Of a DNA stretch of 64,000 bases, positions 38,098 to 47,123 are shown piece by piece (the stretch's first letter is position 1; every line of letters starts with the position of its first letter). The DNA is from Thiotrichales bacterium 19S3-11 (lineage in GTDB: Bacteria; Pseudomonadota; Gammaproteobacteria; Francisellales; Francisellaceae), in NCBI GenBank assembly GCA_021713295.1, contig JAKJJU010000006.1, positions 40,709-104,708 of the forward strand, in the 5' to 3' direction. The translations under genes and the position numbers were made by a program. The notes under the pieces were generated by a model. The model saw only the letters and a list, made by a program, of their open reading frames with translations. It was not told the origin of the DNA and did no database searches.

Positions 38098-39071
38098 TGA
38101 TTGACTATCAAATAAAAGCAGATAACAAAGATATAACGCAGCAAATTAAGCCATACCTTCTTTCAATTGAAGTCATTGACGCAATTGGTGATAAAGCAGA
38201 TATGCTAAACTTATCACTGTCAGATAGTCACGATGCTTTCGCATTGCCAACAACATCTGTAACACTTAGTTTTTCGGTGTTTGATGATAATAAATTAATT
38301 TCTTTTGGTCATTTTATGGTTGATGAAGTGACGTATCAAAAAGCACCAACAACCATACAAGTTAATGCAAAAAGTATTCCATTTGATCAAACATTTAACT
38401 ACCAATCAATGCATGATCAAAAAATGCGTTCATTTATGCATACGACTTTAGAAGAGGTTGTTGCAACTATAGCTAAAGAGCACGGTCTGAAACACTGTGT
38501 TAGTCATCAATTAGCTGATAATCATATTCAGCACATAGATCAAGTTAATGAAAGTAATTTATCATTTTTGAAACGCTTAACGAGGATGTATAAATGTAGC
38601 TTAAAAATAACCTATCAACGAATTATTCTACTTGATAAAGAAGCTAGTAGCGCTTCTGGTAAAGCTATTAAAGAAATTCAGCTTTCCATAAAACAGATGA
38701 GTTCCTTTTATTATAAAACACAAAAGCGTAATCAATATCGTTGTGCTATTGTTCCTTATTATCAACTGGATCAAGCAGATTTAAAAGAAGTTAAAGTCGG
38801 TGATAAACAACCTGTTTATCGAGCAACGTATGTTTATGAATCTGAACAGAAAGCATTAGCTGTTGCCCATAAGATACTACTAGAGCAACAACAAAAACAA
38901 GATATGCTCACATTTAGTTTATCAGGTCACTTCAGATTAAGAGCTGGCCAGCCGATAGCAATAAAAGGACTACAACAGGCTATTCCAAACAATTGGTTAA
39001 TTGTAGAAGCAAGGCATAAATTTGATAGAAATGGTTATAAAACAGATATAAAAGCTAAACTTCGGAATTAA
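38097..39071 (+). CDS. Baseplate hub protein gpD (late control D family)
   Basis: ATG 38097 overlaps the gpX stop as TAATG, like other junctions here; an in-frame ATG at 38091 is possible. The 324-residue protein has the GPD pattern: DITQQIKPYLLSIEVIDAIGDKADML, HMVDEVTYQK-like FGHFMVDEVTYQKAP, SIPFDQTFNYQSMHDQKMRSF, and a C-terminal AGQPIAIKGLQQAIPNNWLIVEARHKFD. It forms the trimeric hub (T4 gp27-like) carrying the spike. Its last 17 nt overlap the convergent glpD. Confidence 0.92.
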   Translation: MIDYQIKADNKDITQQIKPYLLSIEVIDAIGDKADMLNLSLSDSHDAFALPTTSVTLSFSVFDDNKLISFGHFMVDEVTYQKAPTTIQVNAKSIPFDQTFNYQSMHDQKMRSFMHTTLEEVVATIAKEHGLKHCVSHQLADNHIQHIDQVNESNLSFLKRLTRMYKCSLKITYQRIILLDKEASSASGKAIKEIQLSIKQMSSFYYKTQKRNQYRCAIVPYYQLDQADLKEVKVGDKQPVYRATYVYESEQKALAVAHKILLEQQQKQDMLTFSLSGHFRLRAGQPIAIKGLQQAIPNNWLIVEARHKFDRNGYKTDIKAKLRN

Positions 39072-40575
39072 GGTCCAACCATTTTTGAATTGCTTGCTTT
39101 TCATTATCACTAAGCCATAACCCTAACTTACTACGAATCCAAATTAAACCATGAAGGTCAAATGCCCATTCGTTATCAATCATGTATTGTAATTCTTTTT
39201 CGTAGAGGTTATAGCCAAAATGCTGTCCTAGATCTTCCATTCGATGGCAATTTTTTAGAAAGTCAAAACTAGACATACCATAACTTGTTGCATAACGGTA
39301 AGCTTGCTGTTTATCAATCCATGGGAAATGGGCATAAATTTTAGCAAATATATCCATTTCTGATTTGGCACCTCCACCAGGTGACTTTGCTTTATCAGTC
39401 CAAGGATCATTCATGTCAGGAAAATAAGGTTTTAATTTTTCAAGTACGGCTTCAGAAAGTGTTCGAAAAGTAGTTATTTTACCACCAAATACGGATAAAA
39501 GTGGCAAGCTAGCGTTATCGTCTTCAACCTCAAAATGATACTCACGTGTAACTTTAGAGAGGTTTTGTGAGTGATCATCATATAATGGTCGTACGCCTGA
39601 GTATTTCCAAATCACATCCTCAGGTTTAATTGGTGTTTTAAAATACTCATTAATTAAGCTGCATAAATAATTAACTTCATCACCAGTTGCTTCGACTTTA
39701 CTTGGATCGCCATGATAATCAGTATCTGTTGTACCAATAAGCGTAAAATTATTTTGACCAGGTGCAGTAAAGCCATAGGGTATAGCAAAAACGATTCGAT
39801 TATCTTCATTCTGAAGGATATAAGCATGCGAGCCATTATATAACTTTGGCACAACAATATGACTTCCTTGAACCAATCGGACACTGCTTTTTGAATGTGA
39901 TTCAATGGTGTTGCCTAATAGATCAGCTACCCAAGGCCCTGCAGCATTGACGATAGCTTTGCATTTAACAATAAGAGATCCATCGCTGGATTTTAAGGTT
40001 GCCTGCCAATGATTATCGATACGTTTAGCTGAGATACATGGCGCATTAACATAAATTTTAGCACCTAATTGTTTTGCTTGGATGGCATTTAAAATTACCA
40101 TTCGTGAATCATCAATACGACAGTCAGAATAACTAAAAGCATAATTAAATTGATCCTTTAAATTTTCACCTTCTTGAGAGTTTTTCAAAGAAAACCCTTT
40201 TGATTTATGTAGGGATTTCAGTTTAGATAGGTGATCATATAGGAATAAACCAGTACGAATCATCCACTTAGGACGTAAGTGCTTTGCATAAGGCAGAACA
40301 AAGGTTAATGGATGAATTATATGGGGTGCTTTGTTCAGTAAAACTTCTCGCTCTTTTAATGCTTCTCTAACTAGTTTAAACTCATATTGTTCCAGATAAC
40401 GTAGGCCACCATGAACTAATTTACTGCTATAAGATGAAGTAGCTGACGCTAAATCGTTTGCTTCACACAATACAACGTTTAGTCCTCGGCCCTGGGCATC
40501 ACAGGCAATGCCTGTACCATTAATACCACCACCAATAACCAGTAGGTCAGCTTCAACTAGTTTATTATTTTGCAT
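39055..40575 (-). CDS. glpD: Aerobic glycerol-3-phosphate dehydrogenase GlpD
   Basis: The 506-residue flavoprotein has the FAD-binding motif DLLVIGGGINGTG at residues 10-22, the LASATSSYSSKLVHGGLRYLEQ segment, IVNAAGPWVADL, and SGVRPLYDD in the C-terminal half. It oxidises glycerol-3-phosphate to dihydroxyacetone phosphate at the inner membrane and passes electrons to quinone. No glpF or glpK is adjacent. Its 3' end overlaps the tail locus, so the locus boundary fell in or just after glpD. The 195 nt upstream of its start hold no gene. Confidence 0.95.
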   Translation of the reverse strand: MQNNKLVEADLLVIGGGINGTGIACDAQGRGLNVVLCEANDLASATSSYSSKLVHGGLRYLEQYEFKLVREALKEREVLLNKAPHIIHPLTFVLPYAKHLRPKWMIRTGLFLYDHLSKLKSLHKSKGFSLKNSQEGENLKDQFNYAFSYSDCRIDDSRMVILNAIQAKQLGAKIYVNAPCISAKRIDNHWQATLKSSDGSLIVKCKAIVNAAGPWVADLLGNTIESHSKSSVRLVQGSHIVVPKLYNGSHAYILQNEDNRIVFAIPYGFTAPGQNNFTLIGTTDTDYHGDPSKVEATGDEVNYLCSLINEYFKTPIKPEDVIWKYSGVRPLYDDHSQNLSKVTREYHFEVEDDNASLPLLSVFGGKITTFRTLSEAVLEKLKPYFPDMNDPWTDKAKSPGGGAKSEMDIFAKIYAHFPWIDKQQAYRYATSYGMSSFDFLKNCHRMEDLGQHFGYNLYEKELQYMIDNEWAFDLHGLIWIRSKLGLWLSDNEKQAIQKWLDLNSEV

Positions 40576-40770
40576 AATAAAGTATACAACCTTGATTAAT
40601 TAATTTTTCTTTAAGTAAGAATAGCATGAGATAGTTATAATGTATTTATTTAAAGGTTTCAAAAGAAATTTTGATGGAATAACTAAGCTAGATAAAGTAG
40701 GTTAAATCGTTATTTTCGATTATAGGTGATGTAGTTCATATAAAAAAATGAATTAGATAGCGCTATAAAA

Positions 40771-41346
40771 TTAATATGGCATGGGGCCTAATTCGTGTTC
40801 ATCTGGAACAGGTAAGCCTTTATATCGCCCAGGTGGGTTGTGTACCCAGCCTTTAGCAATTCTGGCATAGTTAAGCATTGTTTGCTGTAACCAAGGCAAG
40901 TAGTGCGTATCTGCGTTGTTAAGCATATGTGCTCTACTTTCAGTTTCAGATATATCAAAGCCAAGATTCTCTAATACATCGATAGCAGTTTCAATACTAT
41001 TGGCATCTGGTTTATAATGACCTGATGCATTATCTACCCACTCTATTGTATTTTTAGGTCCTACCTGAAAATAGCCAGCTGCTAATACACGTTCTCCACC
41101 AGCAAGCTGAGAATGTGAACGATACTGTTCACCTGTTGCTGTATCTACAGGTAAATAACGAAAAGACTCTGTAGGTTGAGATGTTAGGACATACATATAT
41201 TTTCCAGGTTTTAGCTCTTCATGATTTTCAGATGTAATTTCCCAGTGAGCATAGCTATTAAAATTATAATGACGCCAGCCAATCCAGTCACCGATATAGG
41301 CATTCCAGTTAATGTTAAATTCTGTCTTATCAGGTATATTTTTCAT
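40771..41346 (-). CDS. Unrecognised soluble protein with SGHYKP motif
   Basis: The 191-residue protein has no signal peptide and no membrane segment. It is rich in aromatic residues early on (NWNAYIGDWIGWRHYNFNSYAHW), and has the central segment GEQYRSHSQLAGGERVLAAGYFQVG followed by IEWVDNASGHYKP (given here in parts). That combination, Leu-Ala-Ala-Gly strand then Asn-x-SGHY-x-P, recalls domains seen in large secreted or toxin-like proteins, but I cannot name the family. A TGAGG stands 5 nt before the ATG. It is single, between glpD and elbB. Confidence 0.5.
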   Translation of the reverse strand: MKNIPDKTEFNINWNAYIGDWIGWRHYNFNSYAHWEITSENHEELKPGKYMYVLTSQPTESFRYLPVDTATGEQYRSHSQLAGGERVLAAGYFQVGPKNTIEWVDNASGHYKPDANSIETAIDVLENLGFDISETESRAHMLNNADTHYLPWLQQTMLNYARIAKGWVHNPPGRYKGLPVPDEHELGPMPY

Positions 41347-41670
41347 TGCAACCTCATTAATGTGTGATTAATTAAAGTTGGATTATTATATATGCCGTTT
41401 AAATTGTAAAATAGCAAATGAAACAATATTGATATTGAGATATAGCAATATTAACTAAATTAATAATTAAAAATATTTGTTGTTGTAGCTATAATTCTTT
41501 GTTAACTAGTTGACTTTAAAAAAATAATATTTTGTATGCTGGTTTGATGTCAGTGCTATTTTAAATGAAAAAATTACTATTAAAATTGTTATAAATTATT
41601 TGATATAATCATGGTGTGAAGTTAATTAGCAAGTTATATAGAAACTATAAACGTAGTTAAGGATTGTTTT
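41347..41670. other. 324-nt intergenic region with elbB promoter
   Basis: This AT-rich stretch between two divergent genes has no open frame of note. Its rightward end carries an extended -10 element. TTGACT at 41510-41515 may be a second, weaker rightward -35. No inverted repeat of note was found by eye. Confidence 0.5.
41601..41609 (+). promoter_or_regulatory. Extended -10 promoter upstream of elbB
   Basis: TGATATAAT at 41601-41609 is a perfect extended -10 (TG-n-TATAAT). The ATG of elbB is 62 nt downstream. There is no good -35, which extended -10 promoters tolerate. Confidence 0.55.
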
Positions 41671-42342
41671 ATGTCAACTAAATCAAAGAAAGTTGCTGTT
41701 GTTTTATCAGGTTGTGGTCATTTAGATGGGGCAGAAGTTCATGAGTCAGTTTTAACTTTATTAGCATTATCAAGAGAGGGAGCACAGTATGAAGGTTTAG
41801 CACCAAATAGACTGCAACACCATGTTATTAATCATAGGACTCAAGAGGAAGTGAAAGGTGATAACAGAAATATTCTAGATGAATCAGCACGCATTATGCG
41901 GGGTAATATTAAGCCATTGGACGCTGCTAATTTAGATGATTATGATGCAGTTATTTTTCCAGGTGGCTTTGGTGCAGCAAAAAACTTATTTGATTTTGCA
42001 TTAAAAGGTGATGAAAGCTTTAAAGTAAATGAAGATGTATTAACCTTTGCAAAAAAAGCGTATCAGATGGGTAAGCCAATGGGCTTTATCTGTATTTCAC
42101 CTATGATGATGGTAGATATCTGCGGTGCTAATGTAAATATGACAATTGGTAATGATCTTGATGTTGCTAAAGCTATTGAAGCTAAGGGTGCGAAGCATCA
42201 TTTAACTAACGTTGACGGTATTTGTATTGACAAAGACAGAAAGGTTGTTTCTACGCCTGCATACATGTTAGGTGAAAATCCTTACCAGGTTTCACTTGGT
42301 ATTGATAAATTAGTAAAAGCCGTTCTTGAATTGAGTAATTGA
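41671..42342 (+). CDS. elbB: ElbB-like DJ-1/PfpI-family glyoxalase
   Basis: The 223-residue protein begins KKVAVVLSGCGHLDGAEVHESV, then RNILDESARIMRGNIKPL and DYDAVIFPGGFGAAKNL, the ElbB (sigma cross-reacting protein 27A) signature. The nucleophilic elbow GFICISPMM provides the catalytic cysteine. Family members have glyoxalase III activity and have been linked to isoprenoid synthesis; the physiological role is not settled. It appears to be transcribed alone, from the extended -10 promoter upstream. Confidence 0.92.
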   Translation: MSTKSKKVAVVLSGCGHLDGAEVHESVLTLLALSREGAQYEGLAPNRLQHHVINHRTQEEVKGDNRNILDESARIMRGNIKPLDAANLDDYDAVIFPGGFGAAKNLFDFALKGDESFKVNEDVLTFAKKAYQMGKPMGFICISPMMMVDICGANVNMTIGNDLDVAKAIEAKGAKHHLTNVDGICIDKDRKVVSTPAYMLGENPYQVSLGIDKLVKAVLELSN

Positions 42343-42405
42343 TTCTAACGCTTAAAATACTTACACTATGCCACAGATAAATTGGTTAAGATAAGTAATA
42401 CATAA

Positions 42406-43794
42406 ATGAATGATCAACTAGAGATAATAAAAAGCAAGCACAAAAAACATAAAAATAAAAGGCGTCGAGTAAAGCGTCCACCAGAAGGTATTTTTGAAGC
42501 CAAAATAATTTCTTTTAGTCATGAAGGTCGAGGAATAGCACAGGTTGATGGTAAAACTACATTTATCGATTTGGCATTAAAAGATGAGGTTGTGTCTTTT
42601 AAATATACATCAACACATAATAAATACGATGAAGCTATCGCTAGTGAAATATTAAAGCCATCTCTCGAGCGTGTTACGCCTAAGTGTAGTGTTTATGGAA
42701 TATGTGGTGGCTGTTCATTACAGCATTTATCTTCAGAGAGTCAACTTAAGCTGAAATGGGATACCTTAAAGGATCACTTTGATCATTTTGGTAATTTAAA
42801 ACCATTACACTGGCTTGAGCCTTTGACGAATGAAATACCTTGGAATTATCGAAGTAAAGCGCGTTTAGGTGTGCGCTATGTTCATAAAAAAGAGAAAGTA
42901 TTAGTTGGTTTTAGAGAACGTGATGGCCGATTTGTTACAGATATGTCAGCATGCCCAATATTGCACCAAAGTGTTGATCACTTGATTTTAGAATTAAAGC
43001 ACTTAATCCTATCTATGAGTATTTATCGAGAAATACCACAAATTGAAGTTGCAGTTGATGATACTAAAACCGCGTTGATTTTTAGACATTTAGAGATGTT
43101 TTCAGAAGATGATTTGAATAAACTTAAAGCATTTGCAGAAGAAAAAAATATATGGCTTTATCTACAATCAAAAGGGCCGGATACGATTAAGCTGTTTTAT
43201 CCGCAAAAAACACCAGAAGATAGCTACTTAAGTTATACTATTGATGAATTTGATATTGAAATTCGTTTTCAACCGAATGATTTTACACAAGTAAACACGC
43301 AAATGAATCAAAAAATGTTGAGTTTGGCGATTAAGTTAATGGAATTAACGCAGAATGAGAGTGTTCTTGATTTATTCTGTGGTTTGGGTAATTTTAGTTT
43401 GCCTTTGGCTAAGTGTGCAAAATCTGTTGTTGGTATTGAAGGTGATTTAGAAATGACAGAAAGGGCACTTAAAAATGCACAATTAAATGGCATTGATAAC
43501 GCGATGTTTTATCCAGCAAATTTATTTGAAACCATTGATAATGCAGCGTGGGCAAATCAACAATACGATAAAATATTATTAGACCCACCACGGGCAGGAG
43601 CACTTGAAATAGTCAACCAGATAGAGCGTTTTAATGCTAAAAGAATTGTTTATGTTTCTTGTAATCCTGCAACATTGGCAAGAGATGCTGGTATATTAGT
43701 CAATGAAAAAGGTTACACCATGCATAGTGCAGGTATAATGGATATGTTTCCGCATACGACACATATTGAGTCGATTGCTGTATTTGAAAAGTAA
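42406..43794 (+). CDS. rlmD: 23S rRNA (uracil(1939)-C5)-methyltransferase RlmD
   Basis: The 462-residue protein starts with a very basic stretch (KSKHKKHKNKRRRVKRPP), then a TRAM domain. Four cysteines for a [4Fe-4S] cluster are visible in CSVYGICGGCSLQHL and ACPIL. The SAM site VLDLFCGLGNFSLPLA, DPPRAG and the catalytic YVSCNPATLARD complete the RumA/RlmD pattern. It methylates U1939 of 23S rRNA. The next gene follows by 28 nt. Confidence 0.95.
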   Translation: MNDQLEIIKSKHKKHKNKRRRVKRPPEGIFEAKIISFSHEGRGIAQVDGKTTFIDLALKDEVVSFKYTSTHNKYDEAIASEILKPSLERVTPKCSVYGICGGCSLQHLSSESQLKLKWDTLKDHFDHFGNLKPLHWLEPLTNEIPWNYRSKARLGVRYVHKKEKVLVGFRERDGRFVTDMSACPILHQSVDHLILELKHLILSMSIYREIPQIEVAVDDTKTALIFRHLEMFSEDDLNKLKAFAEEKNIWLYLQSKGPDTIKLFYPQKTPEDSYLSYTIDEFDIEIRFQPNDFTQVNTQMNQKMLSLAIKLMELTQNESVLDLFCGLGNFSLPLAKCAKSVVGIEGDLEMTERALKNAQLNGIDNAMFYPANLFETIDNAAWANQQYDKILLDPPRAGALEIVNQIERFNAKRIVYVSCNPATLARDAGILVNEKGYTMHSAGIMDMFPHTTHIESIAVFEK

Positions 43795-43822
43795 TTTTTT
43801 GGGAAATGAAAGGGTAATTGTC

Positions 43823-44833
43823 ATGGAAAAAAATATATTATTGGTCAAAGAGACAAAAGCCGGCGAAAAAAGAGTTGCTTTAATTCCAAGTGATGTTGCT
43901 GAATTGATTCGCTTAGGTTATCAAGTTTTTGTTGAACATGATGCGGGTAAAGCTGCTGGTTTTGAGGATAATGATTATCAGAAAAATGGCGCTGTCATTC
44001 GTTACCTTGACAATATAGATGCTAGTGCATATCAAAAACTTTTTGAAACTATTGATATAGTTATTCGTGCTAAACGAGCCGATCGTAATCGTGAAATTCT
44101 TGAAAACCGTGTTTTAAGGTCGGGGAGTATTATGATTGGGGCGCTTGATCCACTAGAGCGAAATTCATCGCATATTGATGAATATCATAAGGCAGGTATT
44201 TGTGCTTATAGTATTGACCAATTGGAGTTGCCAGCAGAGCATCCAATGAATATTTTATCGGCTATGAGTAAAATAGCAGGTCGTTTGGCATTATTAGATG
44301 CAATACAAAAGCATAAGTTAAAGGCTAATAACGTTGTTATCATTGGGGCTGGGACTGTAGGTTTTGCAGCATTGGAAGAGGCAATTAAGCAAAATTTAAA
44401 TACAACCGTATTAGTGACTAATCCAGATCAAAAAATTAAAGCTCAAAAACTGGGTGCAAAGACAGTTTTTTTTGATAAAGAGGCCAATTTAGCTGATCAG
44501 CAAAAACTGATTAAAGAGGTTGTAGCCGATGCAGATATCGTTATAAGTGGAGCAAGAAAAGCCAATCAAAAAGCACCAATTTTGCTACCAAGTACTACTT
44601 TAAATGAGATGAAGCAAGGTGCTGTAATTGTAGATATGGCTTTATCAGAAGGGGGAAATGTAGAAGGCAGTGCTCATGATGAAACGATTAAATTGTCCAA
44701 TGGTGTTATGATTACTAATGTTAGTGGTTATCCAAAAGCGATGCCGCATGAGTCAAGTAAATTATGGAGTAGCGCAACGTTTGAATTTATACTTGCTTTG
44801 GCGGATAATCGAATTACCTTAAATGCCCTATAA
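43823..44833 (+). CDS. Alanine dehydrogenase/PNT-family NAD(P)-dependent dehydrogenase
   Basis: ATG 43823, with AAAGGG upstream, is preferred to an ATG at 43766 that lies inside rlmD. The 336-residue protein has the AlaDh_PNT N-domain pattern NILLVKETKAGEKRVALIPSDV and GYQVFVEHDAGKAAGF, then the NAD site VVIIGAGTVGFAALEEAI and VIVDMALSEGGNVEGS. It is shorter than typical alanine dehydrogenase (~370) or transhydrogenase alpha subunits, and no pntB is next to it. The reaction is therefore uncertain. Confidence 0.75.
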   Translation: MEKNILLVKETKAGEKRVALIPSDVAELIRLGYQVFVEHDAGKAAGFEDNDYQKNGAVIRYLDNIDASAYQKLFETIDIVIRAKRADRNREILENRVLRSGSIMIGALDPLERNSSHIDEYHKAGICAYSIDQLELPAEHPMNILSAMSKIAGRLALLDAIQKHKLKANNVVIIGAGTVGFAALEEAIKQNLNTTVLVTNPDQKIKAQKLGAKTVFFDKEANLADQQKLIKEVVADADIVISGARKANQKAPILLPSTTLNEMKQGAVIVDMALSEGGNVEGSAHDETIKLSNGVMITNVSGYPKAMPHESSKLWSSATFEFILALADNRITLNAL

Positions 44834-44949
44834 ACATCTAAAAAAGTAATAAAAAATACTTCGCTATAATATTTATATTTTCTTATTAAATTCTGTTATA
44901 ATCCGCTAAAGTTAAATACAGTTGAAATTAATTTATAAATGGGTTGTGA

Positions 44950-46224
44950 ATGAGCTATCATTTATTATTTGCCGTCTTAGTTGTTATTAGTGCGCTATCA
45001 AGTTATATCAATTACAAGTTATTTAAGCTTCCTAAGTCGATTGGTATGACGTTAATGACACTTGTCATCTCTATTATGGTAATGTTGTTCCTTAAGCTAT
45101 TTCCTTCTATTTTTACACCAATTAATAATCTACTTAGTGGAATTGATTTCAGGCAAACTGTACTTGAAGTCATGCTTAGCTATCTTTTATTTGCAGGAGC
45201 ATTACATGTAAATACGATCGATTTAAGAAAAAATTTATTTTCAATTGTTTATTTAGCAAGTTTTGGTGTGGTTGTTTCAACCATTGTTACGGGTTTATTA
45301 ATTTGGTGGGTTAGCGGTTTAATTTCATACCAAATAGCATTGCCTTATTGTTTATTATTTGGTGCTTTAATTTCACCAACGGACCCTATTGCTGTATTAG
45401 GTGTTTTTAAGACAACAAAAACAGTACCTAAAAAAATTAAAATGCGTATAACAGGAGAAGCATTATTCAATGATGCTGCAGGGATTTTAATTTTTATTTC
45501 CTTGCTAAGCGTGTTTTTTTATGGTGATGAATTTAGTATCACGCATATCTCATTGGGTATTTTACATGAGGCCGTCGGTGGCATTGTTTTTGGTGGTGTT
45601 ATAGGGTTTTTAGCTGCAAGGTTATTAAAAAATGTTGATGATAAACAAGTAGCTATAACAATTACAATGGCAGTATCAAGTGCGGGCTACATTTGTGCAC
45701 AGAATCTTGGTGTATCTGCACCAATCTCTATGGTAATTGCCGGCCTTGTTATTGGTCATTATATGAAAAAAGAGCGATTTAAAGCGAGTACTATCATTAC
45801 GTTAGATAATTTTTGGGAACTAATAGATGAGATGCTTAATTGCTTTTTGTTTGTCTTAATTGGTTTAGAGATGTTAACAATTACATTCCATGTTGAAACG
45901 ATACTATTGGGCGTTTTAGGGTTTATAGTTATTTTTATTTCTCGTTATATCAGTGTGTCAATTCCAACTATCTTCAGAAATATTAGATTAAGGCGATTTT
46001 ATTGGCGTGAAAATATACTAATGACATGGGGTGGAATTCGTGGCGGAATCTCAATTGCGTTGGCTTTAACAATACCTCATGATGAAGTGATTTTATCTCT
46101 AACCTATGTCGTCGTTATTTTATCAATTGTTTTTCAAGGGGCTAGTTTTAAATGGATCATTAATAAAATGTTTCCAGCCCAACCACCAGAATGTCAAAAA
46201 GTACAACCGATTATTTCCAAATAA
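44950..46224 (+). CDS. CPA1-family Na+(K+)/H+ antiporter (NhaP-like)
   Basis: The 424-residue membrane protein has about 12 helices and the CPA1 motifs: LLFGALISPTDPIAVLGVFK (the TD-P of the unwound helix), TGEALFNDAAGILIFISL (ND ion-binding pair), and MTWGGIRGGISIALAL near the C-terminus. There is no long cytoplasmic regulatory tail. It exchanges cytosolic Na+ or K+ for protons. It converges with the PEP synthase regulator with no spacing. Confidence 0.9.
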   Translation: MSYHLLFAVLVVISALSSYINYKLFKLPKSIGMTLMTLVISIMVMLFLKLFPSIFTPINNLLSGIDFRQTVLEVMLSYLLFAGALHVNTIDLRKNLFSIVYLASFGVVVSTIVTGLLIWWVSGLISYQIALPYCLLFGALISPTDPIAVLGVFKTTKTVPKKIKMRITGEALFNDAAGILIFISLLSVFFYGDEFSITHISLGILHEAVGGIVFGGVIGFLAARLLKNVDDKQVAITITMAVSSAGYICAQNLGVSAPISMVIAGLVIGHYMKKERFKASTIITLDNFWELIDEMLNCFLFVLIGLEMLTITFHVETILLGVLGFIVIFISRYISVSIPTIFRNIRLRRFYWRENILMTWGGIRGGISIALALTIPHDEVILSLTYVVVILSIVFQGASFKWIINKMFPAQPPECQKVQPIISK

Positions 46225-47028
46225 CTAGTTATGTCGTTTTGCAATTATCTTTGTTGCTAACTCTTCAACGGATAGCGTTGTTGAATTTAAAAAAGGTATT
46301 TTGTATTGCCGATAGAGTTTTTCAACTGCTTTTACTTCAGCTTGACATTGCTTAAGAGATGCATAGCGACTATTGGGTTTACGCTCATTTCGAATAGTAA
46401 CTAGGCGTTCGACATCAATGGTTAAACCAAATAGTTTGTGTTTATGTTTAATTAATGATGCAGGCAAGGTGAAATTTTCAATATCCTCTTCAGTTAATGG
46501 ATAATTAGAAACGGCAACACTATGATGTAATGCAAGATAAAGACTCGTGGGTGTTTTGCCGCAGCGTGAAACGCCAACTAAGATAATTTCAGACTGATCG
46601 TATTGATTTGGGCATGCGCCATCATCGGTATTAAGGCTAAAATTTAGCGCATCAATACGTTTTTTATACTTTTCATAATCATGCATACCATAGGCTTTAC
46701 CAATGGTATGAGAAGATTCAATGCCAAGCGTTTTCTCTAATGGCCCAATAAAGGTTTGAATAAAATCTAGGACAACGCCATTTGTCTGACGGATGCGTGA
46801 TAATGTATCTGGGCAAACAATGGTTGTAATGACAATAGGTGGATTACCCGTTTGAGCAAAAATTGATTCAATTTCTGTGATTAATTTATTAACTTTAACG
46901 TCAGTATTAATAAATGGGTAGTTACATACGTTAAATTGTACTTGGTCAAATTGAGATAGAAGACTTTGTGCTAATGAATTAGCTGTAATACCTGTACCAT
47001 CTGAGACCAATAAAACATCGCGTTGCAT
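46225..47028 (-). CDS. ppsR: PEP synthase regulatory kinase/pyrophosphorylase PpsR (DUF299)
   Basis: The 267-residue protein starts LLVSDGTGITANSLAQSLLSQF and carries the P-loop GVSRCGKTPTSLYLALH with the following VAVSNYPL, the signature of DUF299 bifunctional regulators. They inactivate PEP synthase by ADP-dependent phosphorylation of a threonine near the catalytic histidine, and reactivate it by phosphorolysis. The target gene ppsA is divergent, 95 nt away, as in E. coli. Confidence 0.94.
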   Translation of the reverse strand: MQRDVLLVSDGTGITANSLAQSLLSQFDQVQFNVCNYPFINTDVKVNKLITEIESIFAQTGNPPIVITTIVCPDTLSRIRQTNGVVLDFIQTFIGPLEKTLGIESSHTIGKAYGMHDYEKYKKRIDALNFSLNTDDGACPNQYDQSEIILVGVSRCGKTPTSLYLALHHSVAVSNYPLTEEDIENFTLPASLIKHKHKLFGLTIDVERLVTIRNERKPNSRYASLKQCQAEVKAVEKLYRQYKIPFLNSTTLSVEELATKIIAKRHN

Positions 47029-47123
47029 AATCTTTTCTCTATATCTTTAATTAATCTACTTTTTCAAGCTATTGATGCGTGTTAGTATAAAGACACCTGA
47101 AATTTTTTAAAGGTTAATCAACA

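Larger units (their letters stand above)
29252..39071 (+). other. R-type tailocin: P2/R-pyocin-like contractile tail locus
   Basis: Genes run V-W-J-I-H-(unknown)-spanins-FI-FII-E/E'-T-U-X-D, the order of P2 tails and Pseudomonas R2 pyocin. Two small putative DNA-binding genes lead. No capsid, portal, terminase, integrase or replication genes are found inside or beside the block. It is bounded by tatD and by glpD, whose 3' end it overlaps by 17 nt. All frames are intact and tightly spaced. Such loci normally make bactericidal headless tails. Whether this one is functional, and how cells lyse without a visible endolysin, is open. Confidence 0.85.

Noticed and set aside
29252..39071. Complete prophage
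   Set aside because: No integrase, replication, terminase, portal or capsid genes were found within or next to the tail genes.
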